The position numbers were made by a program, and so were the translations under genes. A stretch of DNA of 64,000 nucleotides from Branchiostoma floridae. Lineage: Eukaryota > Chordata > Leptocardii > Amphioxiformes > Branchiostomatidae. Positions 36,501-50,250 of this stretch are shown in pieces. The stretch lies in contig NC_049983.1 of the NCBI RefSeq assembly GCF_000003815.2, positions 11,369,491 to 11,433,490 on the forward strand. The letters run 5' to 3'. Under the pieces are notes generated by a model. That model worked only from the letters and a program-made list of their open reading frames with translations, made no database searches and was not told where the DNA came from. How positions within the stretch are numbered: position 1 is the first letter of the stretch; each line of letters starts with the position of its first letter.

Positions 36501-38779
36501 GATTTGAGTATGTCGCCGCTATATTTACATCACCCTTGCCAAAGGTTCTTAGACTTGGTACCATCCGATTTCTACCGAGACTCCTTAATTTTGTTAGGTA
36601 GCGAGTGTAAGGAGCCCCTATAGAAATCGGAAGGTACCCAGGCTAAACGGTTCTCCGATACAACACTCAACATTATCATGTCTTATGTTCCTTCTTCTTT
36701 TCCAAACCTGTCATATTTCCATTTCCTTCAGGGAGACGAGCTCATCACGGAATGCAGCTATCGCACAACCGCCCAGAACATCTTTACTTTCGTAAGTTAA
36801 ATATGATGCTAACATCAAGAAATTTGCACCTTGTAAACACATTCTATTGTGCTGAGCTGAACTCGCGTCCTAAAATTCCTTGAAACTGATGAGTTCCAGG
36901 ACGCGGGTTCAGAGGTAATCATACATTCACTAAATTCTGTTACCATGCACAGTATCTCATTGGCTGCGTTCTAATTGGATCTGTGTTACCCTTGACTTTA
37001 CATACAAGTATGACTAAAAGACACAACAAAACATACAAAGCGTGAAAAGATCATTGTCTGTCAAATCGCTCGGCCACAGCGAGGACTTCAACGTGCTGCA
37101 GCTTTAGTGTCAATGAGATACCCGTGCGAGCAACACGACATGATATGGCGATGTAGCACTTTGGATATCCGTACGATTCTATATATTATCGATAAGGTCG
37201 TGCATTTTAGACCTGAACGGGTACATTTTCCTTACGAAGGGAGGAGAGGCCTCGTCGGAGGAGATGTGTCAGAACTACCTGCAGTACTACCCACGGTTCA
37301 AACTGGAGCACTGCGACAGTCTGCCCTACATCCTGCATGGTGTGGAATTCTTCGGCATTACCCAGCTCGATAAGTGAGTACATAGAGCAGTCATGATGTG
37401 CTTTTCTTGGGCTTTCAATGACCAGTTCAGGCCGCCTTTCTACTATGGCGATCGTCGAGCAAAGGTACAACGAGCAAAAGTTGGATTTGTGTAAGGCCAC
37501 ACTGACTTTCATGGATGACATCCGCGCGCGCATTGATTTTTGTCTGGTCTCAAAAAAAAAAAAAAAAAAAAAAACTGTGGCCACATGTCAGTCCATATCG
37601 TCAATCAGAATTTGATGCTTACTGAAGGACCTGCTCTCCATGGTAGGGGCACATGTTCAGGGCATGGGGTTTAAACAAGAATGGCAATTTAAACACAAAT
37701 GAAATTGCGACGCTATGTGATCCGGGGGTGTATCACACAAACATGTTCTTGCAGGCTGCATAGAAGGAAGATGATAAAGTTTATGTGGTCTTGTGTTCAT
37801 ATGGTGCAGATGATCTGTCTAAACTTGCTTCTAAAATTTGTGTCACACAGTCGAAATCACGTGGTAAAACCAGACAGCATGGCCGGTATGAACATCGGTA
37901 CCGTCATGAACCAGCACTCTTGGAGCTTGGAGGAAGCAGAGAGGTTCGAGCAGCACGTGCGCAGTGGGCCCAACGTGGTGAGGTGTAAGGGGAGTCGAGG
38001 GTTCAACAATCTGGTACGTATTCAGAACACAGTCCACTGCAATGACGTTGTCATCAGCTTGTATTGTGTTGTGTAGTGGTTTTGCGTTTTTTTCCTCAAT
38101 TAGCAACATGTGCATGAAGTGTTCCTTCGAATACTCGTACATTTTGTCGCCAAAAACCATAAAACATATCCGTATCCAAGCTATTTCTACCGTCTAACGT
38201 TAACGTTACCACGCGATTGTTTCGTGGTCAGGTTTGGCATCGTTAGTTCAGCACGGACAGCTTTTCTTTAGATATAAGAAGAACAATAACTATTACATGC
38301 AAAAATGAGCTTTGTCACATGCTAACTGCTTAAAGAACCATGAAACTACTGTTTATAATGAATGAATGAAGACCGTTACTGTACATATACACCCATGCAC
38401 TGGGTTAAGTAGTACAGATCGCAAACTCGCAATAAAATTGTAGATTGGCAGGTACATGAAATATTACCAATGTCAACCAACACAAGAATTATATTCTACT
38501 AATTGAGTTCAACTTCTTTAAGTAGTACATGACAAGGCATGCCTGAATATCAGAAATCCAAATACAGTACCAGTCGTTCATCATGTAGACGCAGTACATA
38601 GTTTTTGTTTGAGTAGACATCTTTAAAAAATGGTTGTAGAAGTTGCCTCATATACAAATGTTGATAATTAATGTTACTATGACTATCATCATTATCTCTA
38701 GGCTGGCATCAATGGACAGATCTGGGACCCTCTCCCCGAGCCGACTGTCCTGGTGTCCAACTCTACCGTGTCATGCTGA
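22671..38779 (+). CDS. MOXD1-like: DBH/MOXD1-like copper monooxygenase, copy B (complete, 654 aa)
   Basis: Fifteen coding exons: 22671-22748, 23605-23725, 23969-24055, 24644-24846, 25402-25551, 32058-32243, 32518-32601, 33125-33286, 35501-35603, 35736-35902, 36217-36405, 36732-36791, 37241-37374, 37851-38013 and 38702-38779. They sum to 1965 bases, exactly 655 codons with stop. Layout: signal peptide 1-24, coiled coil about 31-60, Gly/Ser/Thr linker 61-96, DOMON about 97-215, monooxygenase N- and C-domains about 230-600. Copper ligands by position: His317, His318 and His383 (CuH); His464, His466 and Met539 (CuM). Their spacing closely matches human DBH (262, 263, 333, 412, 414, 487). Human DBH and MOXD1 are about 615 aa; the extra length is the coiled coil and linker. 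Expected to act in the ER/Golgi lumen or outside the cell with ascorbate, copper and O2. Substrate unknown. Confidence 0.94.
23275..23465. mobile_element. Probable MITE in intron 1 of copy B
   Basis: Contains TGGAAACGGTCAGACGTTTC and GTTGCTTGAGTAACTGCGTG with a facing CCAAGTAACTGGATATGATT, the same pattern as the foldback at 52678-52819. Ends not defined. Confidence 0.4.
24252..24430 (-). mobile_element. tRNA-derived SINE
   Basis: On the minus strand the head reads GGCGTAACTGGTAGAGCG (A-box-like) then GGTTCTGAGTTTGATCCC (B-box-like) at about 24425-24360. The tail is CCTCACTTCACCAAGGTG and GGGTACCTGACTTCGG. The head resembles a tRNA but cannot fold fully, so it is a SINE rather than a tRNA gene. 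Sits in the intron before the DOMON exon of copy B. Confidence 0.7.
24644..25551 (+). CDS. Copy B DOMON exons
   Basis: Exons 24644-24846 and 25402-25551 encode the DOMON module (residues about 96-213). The first exon starts in phase with the preceding G to give Asp and ends on a complete Thr codon. It is identical in protein to copy A. The second differs by one residue (TTDDREIT against TTEDREIT). Confidence 0.9.
26302..27665. mobile_element. ATTATGCAAAT-rich repeat, 1.36 kb, copy B intron
   Basis: Inserted between blocks that are adjacent in copy A near 9672. TACCTTTGCCA at 26326-26336 is inverted to TGGCAAAGGTA at 27654-27664. The interior has three to four units of about 180 bp with CTCATTAATTATGCAAAT and CAGCTACATATGTGACAAG. 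Then AGGGGGCCC blocks, (CAGA)n, and a terminal hairpin ACCTTAGCCA...TGGCAAAGGT. Confidence 0.6.
27998..29330 (+). repeat. Three direct repeats of about 250 bp, the third split by a foldback element
   Basis: Units start near 27998, 28240 and 28497 and share CATGTTCCCGTTGTCGCATA, TCTGCACTGAGG, ATGGATGTATAAAAATATC and GGTGTTTTGGTCCAGGGCCG. The third resumes at 29171 after the inserted element. Confidence 0.8.
28537..29170. mobile_element. Foldback DNA element with 199-bp inverted arms
   Basis: Arms 28537-28735 and 28972-29170 are inverted copies, with one mismatch found by eye. The ends are CAGGGGTGCC and GGCACCCCTG. ATACG is duplicated on both sides (28532-28536, 29171-29175). The neighbouring repeat at about 28279-28292 shows the uninterrupted target GCATACGTACG. 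The 236-bp centre has no open frame. CAGGGG ends with a 5-bp duplication suggest a hAT-like (hAT5-type) non-autonomous element; this assignment is inferred. Confidence 0.85.
30034..31481 (-). CDS. Nested antisense gene B: small secreted four-cysteine protein, unknown family
   Basis: Minus-strand exons 31481-31333, 30883-30748 and 30255-30034, identical in length (149, 136, 222 bases) and phase to nested gene A, giving 168 aa. Signal peptide core [15 protein letters not shown]. All four cysteines and the sequons NDT, NET and NGT are conserved. About 16 of 168 residues differ from gene A: six in exon 1, six in exon 2, four in exon 3. Changes are mostly conservative and no stop or frameshift is seen. 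It sits inside the intron 25552-32057 of copy B. Function unknown. Two intact copies after divergence argue for selection on the protein. Confidence 0.85.
32058..38779 (+). CDS. Copy B monooxygenase core exons
   Basis: Ten exons from 32058 to the stop at 38777-38779 encode residues 214-654. The N-domain contains HH317/318 (exon 33125-33286) and His383 (35501-35603). The C-domain contains HAH464-466 (36217-36405) and Met539 (37241-37374). Exon 37851-38013 is six bases shorter than in copy A (NRNHVVK instead of NRNPPHVVK). The terminal exon lacks one Gly codon, ending STVSC. Exons 36217 and 33125 carry most of the amino-acid differences between copies. Confidence 0.92.
33473..33515. repeat. (AT)n microsatellite
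   Basis: About 20 uninterrupted AT dinucleotides in the intron 33287-35500 of copy B; not present in copy A. Confidence 0.95.
33611..35209. mobile_element. 1.6-kb TIR element in copy B intron
   Basis: Perfect 15-base ends: TAGTCGAAGGGCCAA at 33611-33625 and TTGGCCCTTCGACTA at 35195-35209, which could also be read as a 13-base TIR with TA target duplication. The copy-A intron (14464-15285) lacks it. The interior (about 34060-34960) holds four diverged tandem units of roughly 230-240 bp with ATACATCAAATGAAAG and GGGTGCTGCGCTATCAACCA. No transposase visible. Confidence 0.75.
35950..36090. repeat. GT-rich microsatellite, copy B
   Basis: Counterpart of the copy-A tract, with a different interruption pattern. 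The apparent open frames across it are low-complexity artefacts. Confidence 0.9.
36550..36646. mobile_element. Short foldback MITE in copy B intron
   Basis: TAGACTTGGTACCATCCGAT faces ATCGGAAGGTACCCAGGCTA. The inner arms ATTTCTA...GACTCCTTA and TAAGGAGCCCC...TAGAAAT also pair. Copy A is uninterrupted at the matching site (near 16520). Confidence 0.75.
37549..37573. repeat. Poly(A) tract
   Basis: Run of about 24 A in the intron 37375-37850 of copy B, absent from copy A. It may be the tail of a short retroposed fragment ending CCAGTCTC-like. Confidence 0.7.
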
Positions 38780-38838
38780 GGTTTTCGACATCCGCAAAAT
38801 CATGCAGAAACACGCTGAAGTTCACACAGCTATGCACG

Positions 38839-38844
38839 AATAAA
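38839..38844 (+). terminator. Poly(A) signal, copy B
   Basis: AATAAA 60 bases after the stop at 38779, with flanks matching copy A (GCACGAATAAAGTACTTAC). Confidence 0.75.
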
Positions 38845-40400
38845 GTACTTACAATTTGTGGACATCCAATACTTTTTTCCGTTCTTTTAAAATCTGTGTA
38901 GGTTTGCGTTTCTTGCCAGGTATCCATGCGCGCTATATACTAGTACTCTGGCTACAAATCGCTTCTTGTGGATCGAATCAGAAAGGGATGCATTGATAAC
39001 TGGCTATTGTAGTTCTGGGGAAGAATCGAATATTTGACATGACCGAGAACATCATTAACCGGTTTTGTAGATGAAATAACCTCATTTTTTTTTACCAAGC
39101 TGTAAGATGGTCTTGTTCACAATGGTGAATAGAACTAAGCATGTGGCTACTTTTGCTATGATGATGGGCTCGCCTCCTCGGGTGCAGTTTGCAGTGGTTC
39201 CAACAGGTGGCGTTGTAGAACACGCAACGACACTTTTACAATGAAAAGCCAACACCTGATCGACTACAGTCCAAGATGAAGTAGCAAGGGAGGTAGGGAT
39301 GAAATAAAAGACGTGAAGAGAAACGAAAGGCTACAAACCGATGATGACCAAATCAACCACAGGATTCACAATTACAAGTGCACCTCACTTGATTTACTTG
39401 GATTTGGATTGTAACAATACAGTGTAAAATGTAACTGAATCATAGAGCGATTTATTGAATCCCGCAACGCACATAAAGTATAACAGAGTATGTTACAAAT
39501 ACATTCGAACCAAAAATGGCAATAGATACACTTCCACACAATCTAAAAATCAGCACAATAGATACTTGTTGATACAATAGATGAAATAGCTATATATAGG
39601 ATATGCTAACAGTCAGTCCATCCCGTAATAGTTGCATCATCTATTGCTATCCTATAGTACCATCTGGTATTTGCGGGAAATACTAAGTAATTCATTTCCC
39701 GTCATACTTCCGACCTAAGTTGGTGTCGGTGCGCACTGCTTAATGATCAAACGCTGGGGTTTATTTATGCCACAGCGTCAAACTGGTTCTTAGAAATCCA
39801 ATATATTCATCAGATTCAAGGTAACCAAATTAGAGTGGGTAGGCTTCATAACTTGTAAAAGCCGACCCGCGTCGACCGCCTGGTTCATACAGAAATGTCG
39901 TGCACTTAATTTTCGTCCACCGCTAAGTCAATAGATAGCGTGATACGCCCATAGTTGATGATAGGTGTCCTCGCGGTGTGACCTGAGGCAAATCAACACG
40001 CCACACGGAATGCCCTTGAGCCCAATCACGGCCAATTTAGACGATGTCAATGACAACAAGTATAGAGTAGCTAGAAGTTACAGCAATTTTGACACTGGAA
40101 TATAAATAGCCGATCAGGGAATAGATTTACACCCGTGTCCTGAAATCACCTCTGTTTCCAATGTTTTGGCAAGAGCCGGCAAATTTTGTTTGCATATCAA
40201 GAGAAGACATACATCAGCAAAGGGTTCAAAGAAAACTTCCAAAACAAGTTCGCGTGACAAAAAATGTATTGAAATCCAGAAGAGTGATATGATAATAATA
40301 GCAATAGTAGTGATAATGATATACAACAATGTTGCGTTTTGTATCGTCTTGGCAACATCATAAATCCTTTCTGTAAATGACGCATCTCGTACATGTACCA

Positions 40401-41199
40401 TTGAACATGATTTGTATTGTATCATTTTACTGTTATTAAGTAACAATCGTTTTCACGAGATAAGCCCACCCACAAGGGAGCTGTTTATCAAGCTACTATT
40501 AACACACGGTATTTTTAAGACATGGATTATAGTATGCCACTGTACCTGAATCAATTCAAGCTCATATTACCTCCTTGATCAATCTAGACACTAAAACAGG
40601 GTTATAATTTCTTCCGAATTAATATTGCCCAATTCATTCGCGGGTGTGATGTTCATTTACGAAGCTACGAAAATAACCGTAACAGGATGTACCGACAGAG
40701 AACATAACTTACCTCATTTATCTGAGGTTCTATATTTTGCATCCCCTAAGGATAGGGATGTGTTGCAATCTGATTTACTCAATGTACGTCATTTGGTTTG
40801 AAGTGGAAAGCTGGGTTGTTGATAATGATGCATTGGCTTATGCCATGCGACGTGACACGTGCTGTTTTGCGGAACCTGAAGTGAAACATGAGGCATTGAG
40901 ATGTAGGGTTGCTGTGTTGGCCTGACTGAGAGTGAATTCTGGGTACCCCATCAACCACAATAGCAATCTCTTATTACTAGCTATATAGTGCGTGCGGCCC
41001 AGAAGTCAGAAGGGTGCTATTGAACTAGTAATAGTGTACGTAGCACTAGAGGCTAGGATGGAGAGTGTATCCTCTCACGTCGAACATTTGCACCTGTACT
41101 AGTTGCATCCTCTATAACTAAGACGATGTTATCCGTGGTTCGCTCTTATTAGGGATATGGAACTTGACTTGCCCTGGTACATGAGCCAACCCTTCATCT
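40401..41199. other. Intergenic gap between copy B and CAMK1
   Basis: AT-rich sequence past the end of the duplication with no gene, exon or clear repeat that I can identify. Short open frames here have no protein character. Confidence 0.5.
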
Positions 41200-41591
41200 C
41201 AGTCACGACCAGTGAAACTTAAAGATGACTCATTTTGACTTTCCCGCGCCTTTAAGAGGGCAGGAGACCGATGGGCGTGGTCTATCATCACGTGACAGCG
41301 CGGCAGTGTGGAGACCGCTGTGTTGACTGGTGCTGCATGTTGTCGGTGCCGCCGAGCTGTTGTCTACTCTCCCCGGTCAGAAAGTCTACAACTCGCGTGG
41401 AGAAATGGTAGCGAAGGTCGCACACAGTCTGTTGATCATTGATTCCATGCGCTAGCCGCTCGCCGCGGTGTTTTTGAGTAAGAGATCCAGCTACGCCCTT
41501 AGCAAGCTCCTTACGTTGAAGGGGCCGAGCCGCGCACCAGTTGCCTTCGGTGGAAAGAGCAGTTTGACCCGAAGACCTCCCAACAGCAAAC
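41200..41591 (+). promoter_or_regulatory. CpG/GC-rich promoter and 5' leader of CAMK1
   Basis: Directly upstream of the ATG, base composition rises sharply against the AT-rich surroundings and CpGs cluster (for example 41300-41350 and 41450-41540). It contains a GGGCGTGG Sp/KLF-like box near 41272 and an E-box CACGTG near 41291. No clear TATA box. The transcription start cannot be fixed by eye. Confidence 0.5.
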
Positions 41592-43270
<1,679 letters not shown>

Positions 43271-46200
43271 GTAAGTATTGTGTTTCTTTGATCCTTCTGT
43301 GGTAGGTCTAGGTGTGTGGCTGACCTTTGACCACTGTGTGGCCTTTGACCTCTATACACACCTGGTGATGAATGGTATCAAACATTGCATTGAAATCAGG
43401 TCACAGATATATTTTACATTACTGTGCAACTAGCCTACCCTACAGTTTTAGCATTTCTTTAATATATACAGACATTTGCAACAGCTGGTACTATCATTTC
43501 TATCATCATTGTGACTAGTGTTTTTCTAGCAGCTGGAAATGAAAACAAGCAATATGGTACCTAACAAGGCATAGCCAAAGTCCAGTCCCACAATTTACAG
43601 CCCAATTATTACCTATTTACCTGGGCACAATTGCAGTTTCATGAAGCGTGACACCACAGGTCAATTTGTAAATTAGAAAGTCCTGAGCTTTACAAAGTAG
43701 TCAGGTATGCAGTCACTGTGATAAGTGTTGATTACATGTGGGCCCCCACCTGTTCTTTATACATGGACAGTTGCGCCACATTTCAGATAATGTTAGTGCC
43801 CGCTAATTTATAGGGCGTTTGGATATAGCTGGGGCCAATAAAACACTAAATTTTATTGTTTTGTGTGCAATGAGCAAGAAGAACTAGGTTAGATGAATAA
43901 AGAAATATGAATAAATAAAAAAGACATATTCTATATTTAGTAGAGAAATTGTTTCTTGAAACTTCAATTACATAATTGTCCAAACATTTATCCCATGATT
44001 TATGGGCCATGAATGATCCTCGGCAAGCATCCGATAACTCTAGAACTTCTAATAGGCATTGATTACAAATGCTCACACATTAAAAGTTCATTCCTTACCG
44101 TGTGAATTTAGACACTTCAAATCAAAGCCCCATTTGTTACATTAGTATCACTCTAGATCAGACAGTCTAAGAATTTTGTTTGCCTCACTCTATCAAGCTT
44201 ACAGGTACTTACAGGTTAAGTAGAGATTTAGAATGGCCAGGCTGAGGTGATAGGGAGGTATCAATTTCCATTCCTACCTGGGGACCCCATCTGGCCATGA
44301 CCTGCCTCTGGTAATTTACCAGGTAATGCTATACCATTAGACTTGCTTGGGCAATCCTTATTACATAGGCCAGAGCCGAACTGTTAGTATTCTGGGAAAC
44401 CCGTTGCGCCGAAAGCTTTGTGCTATATACAGGACTCAGGCCACGGATCCTGAGTTGAAAGCATTTCGTGATTGATGCTGTTCTGTAGAGGTACTTGCTT
44501 TGCCCTTCTAGTTCACTTTGGAGATATGGATGCTGTTTCTGTTGTAGAAAACTGGATACTGTAAATGTTGAAAATTTTTGAGCAGTGTTTTTAAGTTTGC
44601 TGTACATTAAAATTGTTTCAGTGGCAAAGATATAATACAAGGGAATTATTAATTTTCATTATGCCAGGAAATGTAACTGCAGTATTTACAGTTAAACAGC
44701 GACAGGCAAATCTGAGTTCTAATCCATTGAAAGGTTTACTGTGAGACAACTGTGCATTATGGAGCTCTATCTAGGACATGAGTGACATTTACACAGTGCT
44801 TTAAGTTAAACCCCACAAACCCCAACACAATCCAATCAAACTTCTCCCGTGTATGTAAAGCAGACTGTTTGCCTTTGTAAGTATAGGTGTTCCACTTAGA
44901 TTAGGGAGGAATATCAGTTAGCATTACCAGACCTCCATCCCACTCCAAGCTAAAACAGAATTTCTTGACTGACTAATGCCAGAATAAGCCGAACTTGAGA
45001 AGAGTTAAGAAAGTATGCATTAGACAGTCAAGGATTATGCCTTACATTGTAAGAGTTGGTGTAAATGTTTTGTCTAGGTTTGTTAGAAGCCTTGGTAACT
45101 GTGTATATAACTATTGGATTTGATTTAGTATTGCTTAGAGGTCAAGGTGCTGCACTACACCCTCATAAGAAGGAGAGCATAATTTTTAAATCATTGGTTT
45201 CAGGTTGTAAATGCGTAACTGTAATTCGCACATATGTATGGAATGGGGTGTATGATTATTGCATCATTTGGCTCTTATAATTTTTATAGAATTGTACAAG
45301 TCATGGAGAGAAGCATTCTTTTTTTTGTACGTGAGAGTGCTTCAGAAAGTACTGATTTACCTGTATCAAACAGGTGAACTTTAATAGGCTCATGTTACAA
45401 AGTCACATGAATAGAAGACCACCCCTATAGGTACCTGTGATGTTTGTTAAGACACGCCCCTCTTGACTATCAATTTATCAATAATTTAATATTCAGCACT
45501 GGCTGTGCTATCTGATCAGTTCTAACATGACATTGTATGGAACAAATTTATTACTGTCTTGTGATCTAGACTTTTTTGGCAGGCTTCTTGATTAATTGAG
45601 CAGACAGCAACAATGTAGTAATTGAAATGCAGACATGAGCACTGGTTGATTTTCTGTTTGTTTGTTTGTTTATTTTGCACAAAAACAATACAAAAGTAAA
45701 TAAATGTGCCGGAGGAGGGAAGAAGCATGTTGCAGAACTGAATGTGAATGTCTATGTTTAAATTTCACATTTGAAAAAAGAAAAAAATTTAATTTTCCTG
45801 CAATTGAATAGTACATTATTAGGCATCACAAGAAAGGGGGCTAGTCGGTGTTTTACTTCCACATTGATAGCATTGTTACGTTCTAAAGACTTAAATCAGC
45901 CGAATTTTTTATTGAAGTTACAAGACTTTTAACCCAGGACACCACTAAGTGTTTGATGGTGACATGGGTGACTACTCACCAATCCAATGGCCTGTTGCCA
46001 AATGGATGTCTAGCATAGCAGTGACATACATGATTTAGTTGTAGATTTAAGGCAGGGTGATTTTAGTGGTAATGTTATGAACATTGGTGAAAAGAAGGAT
46101 ATCTTACATTGTAAACAGAGGACAGCTACCACTTTTCCTGCACCATTGGGTTATTGGAGGTCATTGACATACATGTAAAAGTTGGTCCATTGCCTATGTA

Positions 46201-49200
46201 TAAATTCATAATATATCATAGGTTTGTTTGCTATGGCCCCCTCTGTATCAATGTATGTATCTAAGGCTAACTTATGATGATACACATGTAATTTTATTTT
46301 TTTTATCTTAAGAGGAAATTTAAGCTTAAAAGGGGTACGGTATAATTTGTAACAAAACTTTTGTTTTAAAGACAAGAATTATCGGAAGTCTCATTATTAT
46401 GATTTTAGTTGCTGCATTAATGTCCTCAGTGCAAGTCAACATTCTTGTTGTAGTCTTGACTTCCTCATACTTGCAACTACATACTTAAAGAGGTTGACTG
46501 TCACAATGGCATTTTTGCAAACAATAAAAAATTTGTTGAAGACAGTTCAAAGTCCTACCACTATGTTAGGGAGAATGCAGGCTTGTGGTAAAAGCTGACC
46601 GGGATCTGGCCTCAAACAGGTGGTGTGTTGACACAATAATGCCAACCATTCCTGAGTGTGTAGCAGAGATTCTGGGTCAAAGGTCAGCCTTGTTAACTGT
46701 GTTGATTGACGATTCCAGAAGGGACCTGTCATTCCTAATGAATGACTGGTGAGAAGACCTTTAAATTATAGATGTCTCTCTTATTAGTCTCAAGATGCTA
46801 AGTAGAATCTACAAGCAAGATCATACAATTACATCATCTTGCCTGGATAAGAATTGCTTGCAAGACTTGAAAGTGATCGTCTGTAGGTTCTTTAAGATGT
46901 TTGGATTTTCAGAAAGCTGGCTCAATCATCAATGAAAGAAAGCTTTACAGTGGTGGGGTGATTATTCACCATGTTTGCGCTAATTATCTCTTGACTTCAA
47001 ACACTAGCTCCAGAAATCTGGTGGGTAATGTCATGCCCCAAATGTGTATTGGTTACAAAGTTATCTGGCACAGATAAGATTAAGTAAGGTGTATTAGATG
47101 TCTTAAAAAGATAAGGATGTCTACTAGTAGTTAGTAAAATTCCCTGAATTTTTGCCTCATATCTTGGGCAAAAACAATCTAAGGCGAAAATCTTTATCCT
47201 ACAAAACGTATTACAGGTGTTAGACTTTGAGACAGTCTAGGACTAGGAGAATTGATGGAGACTTTTAAATTCAAACTTATCAGAGGTTACACCTGCTTAA
47301 GGTGGCAGTTAAGTGTGTTTGAAAGACTGAAAGGCAAATGTTGATCTATGTTAACAGGTTACTGGCTGTTACACTTTTGACCTATGGATGTACAAACACA
47401 TGTGTCGAAAACTGTTCTGGCTGTTGACAGGGGTGTATCCCTGTTCCATTCACACACTGAAAGCAGGGTAACTCACATGTATTTGCTGATGTAAAGGTTG
47501 CGTACTTGTGTTTGTGGAACCAATCTAAACTATTTTCCCAGCAAATGTTTGAACAAACCCAGGGTAGAAGCTTTTTGTGTAGATTGTAGGTATAGCCTAA
47601 ACATGTTTTTGAGTGTTACCAACAGTAGCAAGGTCAGTGTACCATGTATATTGAACTGCAATGTTACATATATAAACTTTGTAGTAAATAAATCTCATGG
47701 GTAAAGAAAGCATATGGCAATGCATCAAAGGCATGTGATCTGTCTTTTAAAGCACTTATATTACAATATACGTCAACAGTTACAAACTGCTATCTTTCTC
47801 ACTGCCGTACCATTACTGCATTAGTAATAGTAGCCTGTCTTCAAGAACGTTTGAAAAGATAAGAATGGAAAGAAGACAAGTAAAGCTTTTGTATTGTTAG
47901 ACTATTTAGAGCTGTCCTGTAAAAGATCCATTCTGATATCGTTGTCTCTACTATCATCCTAATTATCACTATCATTGTGATAATAATAGTATGTAGAAAA
48001 AGTATCTAAAAATTATTTCTTACTGTTTTTTTTTATATTTTAATTTCAGTTTGCTGAAATGATGAAATATGGCATGACAGATTTTCTGGGTTGTTAAAAA
48101 AAAATTTAATGTAATTTCTGCTTGCTACATGTTTTAGACAGATGTAGGCTTGAAAACTTGGAGCAACTCTAAGGTCTTTATGATCATGGCTGAGCTTTGT
48201 TCTATACCAGCATGTCCCGCATAATCTCCTCTGGTTACCTTTTCCTGCTTCCTTGTAATGCTAATTTACCACCTGGGACCGTCAGAGGCAGCCTGTGGCT
48301 ATAGGTAAGGAGAAGACTTTCCCAGGGGCACCTGCAGCTACAAAGGTTTGGGTTCCAGAAATCACCTGCCACACATGAAAGCTGAACTGCCATTACAAAG
48401 GACAGACACTTGAAACAGGTTGGACATTAAGAACAAACAAAACATGCCACTGCAACAGTGTTCCAAGAAACAGTATAGCTTAAGGACTAACATGTACACC
48501 ACGGCAGTTTCTTTTGATTGCCTTTTTTCAGTGCCTTTTAGATTTGTCTTAAAGTTTTTATCAGAAGGAAGGAAGGTCACAGTGCTAAATTTTATATTTC
48601 GGTGAAATTAATCGAAATAAGAAACTCCATGTAAGGTGTCCTCAAACATAAATTTAAGTTTTGTAGAGGTGCAACATTTCTGCGTTCTTGGGTATTTGTT
48701 TTCTAATTGATGGTAAAGTGGGATGATGGCAGCCTAATCCATGCTAATTAAGTATATATCACTGAGATGATATTTTTTTAGCAATGAGGGTGTGCATCTG
48801 ATTATAATTATTGCATGAAAAATGGATTGTCTCTGTTACTAATTGTCTTATTGACAGACTGATTAGGTTGTGACATTGGGGGCAGCTCTTCATTCATTAT
48901 TGATTGTCAGTAAACCTAATTCCCCTAATGTTTGTAAGGTCTGTGGGAGACAGCAGCTTCCACTCAAGTCAATAGACGTGTCAGATTCAGTTGGTTAATT
49001 CAGCCGATATGAGTTCCACATTGCCAGCAGTAATGCTCCTCATATCCCTTTTCTGGCCTCAGGTTTTGTATTGTGCTCGTTATATTTTCTTGTACGAAGT
49101 CAAGTGAAATACATAATTTTGTGTTATGTCCTGACCCATTTTCTCCTTTGTGTGATTATCATTTTTTTGCAAAATGCAACAAATTCCATCCATCCATCCA

Positions 49201-49496
49201 TGGAGATGACGTCAAATCTTCATCTTTTTTCTGGTGAAAATATTTTGAGAATTAAAAGTGGTGGTGGGACCCCAACTGACCAATGTTAGGGACTGTATGG
49301 TACTTAGCGTGCCGGTCATGGGGGGTGGGGGTTGGGGTTGTGGGGGTGGCCTAGGAAAAAAATGTTTGACCTGGGGGGAGGGCCCAGGGAAAAATTTTAA
49401 CCCGACCCTATGACGACCAACCCTACCCCCACTAAATATCCACCAGACCCTTAATATTTCTAAGCAGTCTTCCGGAATTTATCCTTAATTTGATTG

Positions 49497-49770
49497 TAAT
49501 AATAATAATAATATCGGGTGTATTTTGCAGCCACTAGGTACCCAAAGTGTGGGTAATGAGGCTGTTTAACGTGGTCGAGGCACCTCCTCGAGCATGGGAC
49601 CCCCGTTTTACGTCCCTCCTGGAAGACGATTTCGTGGAAAGCTTCGTGAGGCTACAACAATCCGGACGTCCTTGGTTAAGTACTGTCCGGACCGTGCGTT
49701 GCTTAACTACCGAAATCGAGGGATCGGGTGTACCAACGCGCCACGCGGTCGTAGCTTGCTACTTTTTAGA
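49497..49770. mobile_element. SINE-like repeat with (AAT)n end
   Basis: An (AATAAT)n run at 49497-49513 adjoins a GC-rich block with GCAGCCACTAGGTACCCAAA, CGAGCATGGGACCCCCGTTT and AACGCGCCACGCGGTC. The sharp rise in GC and CpG over the intron and the simple-repeat tail are typical of a young SINE or related retroposon. Family not certain. Confidence 0.5.
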
Positions 49771-50098
49771 TTGATTTTAGAATATGTGATTTATGAGTCA
49801 CTGTGTCTGAAACTAAAAATGATGGCCGGAACTAAACTGTACAGCCCTGGGGGACAGCTACCTTGACCTCTGTTCATGGAGGTGAAGGACCAGTGAACAT
49901 TTTGTTCTGGCCTGATTTAGGAGATAAAAGCATGGAAGGGACATTAAGGTTAACATTGCGGAAATAACATGGACTTATATATAATTGCAATGAATAATGC
50001 AGTAGAGTGAAAAAAATTATTTTCATTGCCTCGGTTGTTGATTGTGCAACATGTTCGTCTTGCATGTTTTATATTTTCTATAAACCCTAAATACATGT

Positions 50099-50250
50099 AA
50101 CGCTAGTTCACCTTTATCCGGGGGGTGACCTTTATCCGCTATCTTTAAAAACAGCACATTTAGGTGTATTAAATCTGCAGACAGTGGTTTCAAATTTGCA
50201 ATTTATTCGGTGGTTATCGCACCTGACCAGGGATTATCTCACCATATACA
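50099..50250. mobile_element. Solo end of a CTTTATCC-type MITE
   Basis: AACGCTAGTTCACCTTTATC then GGTGACCTTTATCCG matches the left end of the complete element at 57729-57948. No inverted partner was found nearby, so it is probably truncated. Confidence 0.5.

Larger units (their letters stand above)
22585..40400 (+). repeat. Segmental duplication, unit B
   Basis: Direct tandem copy of unit A, complete from the first coding exon to the shared 3' flank. Homology downstream of the gene covers about 38845-39260 and 39235-39705 against 18966-19378 and 20143-20610. Confidence 0.85.
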
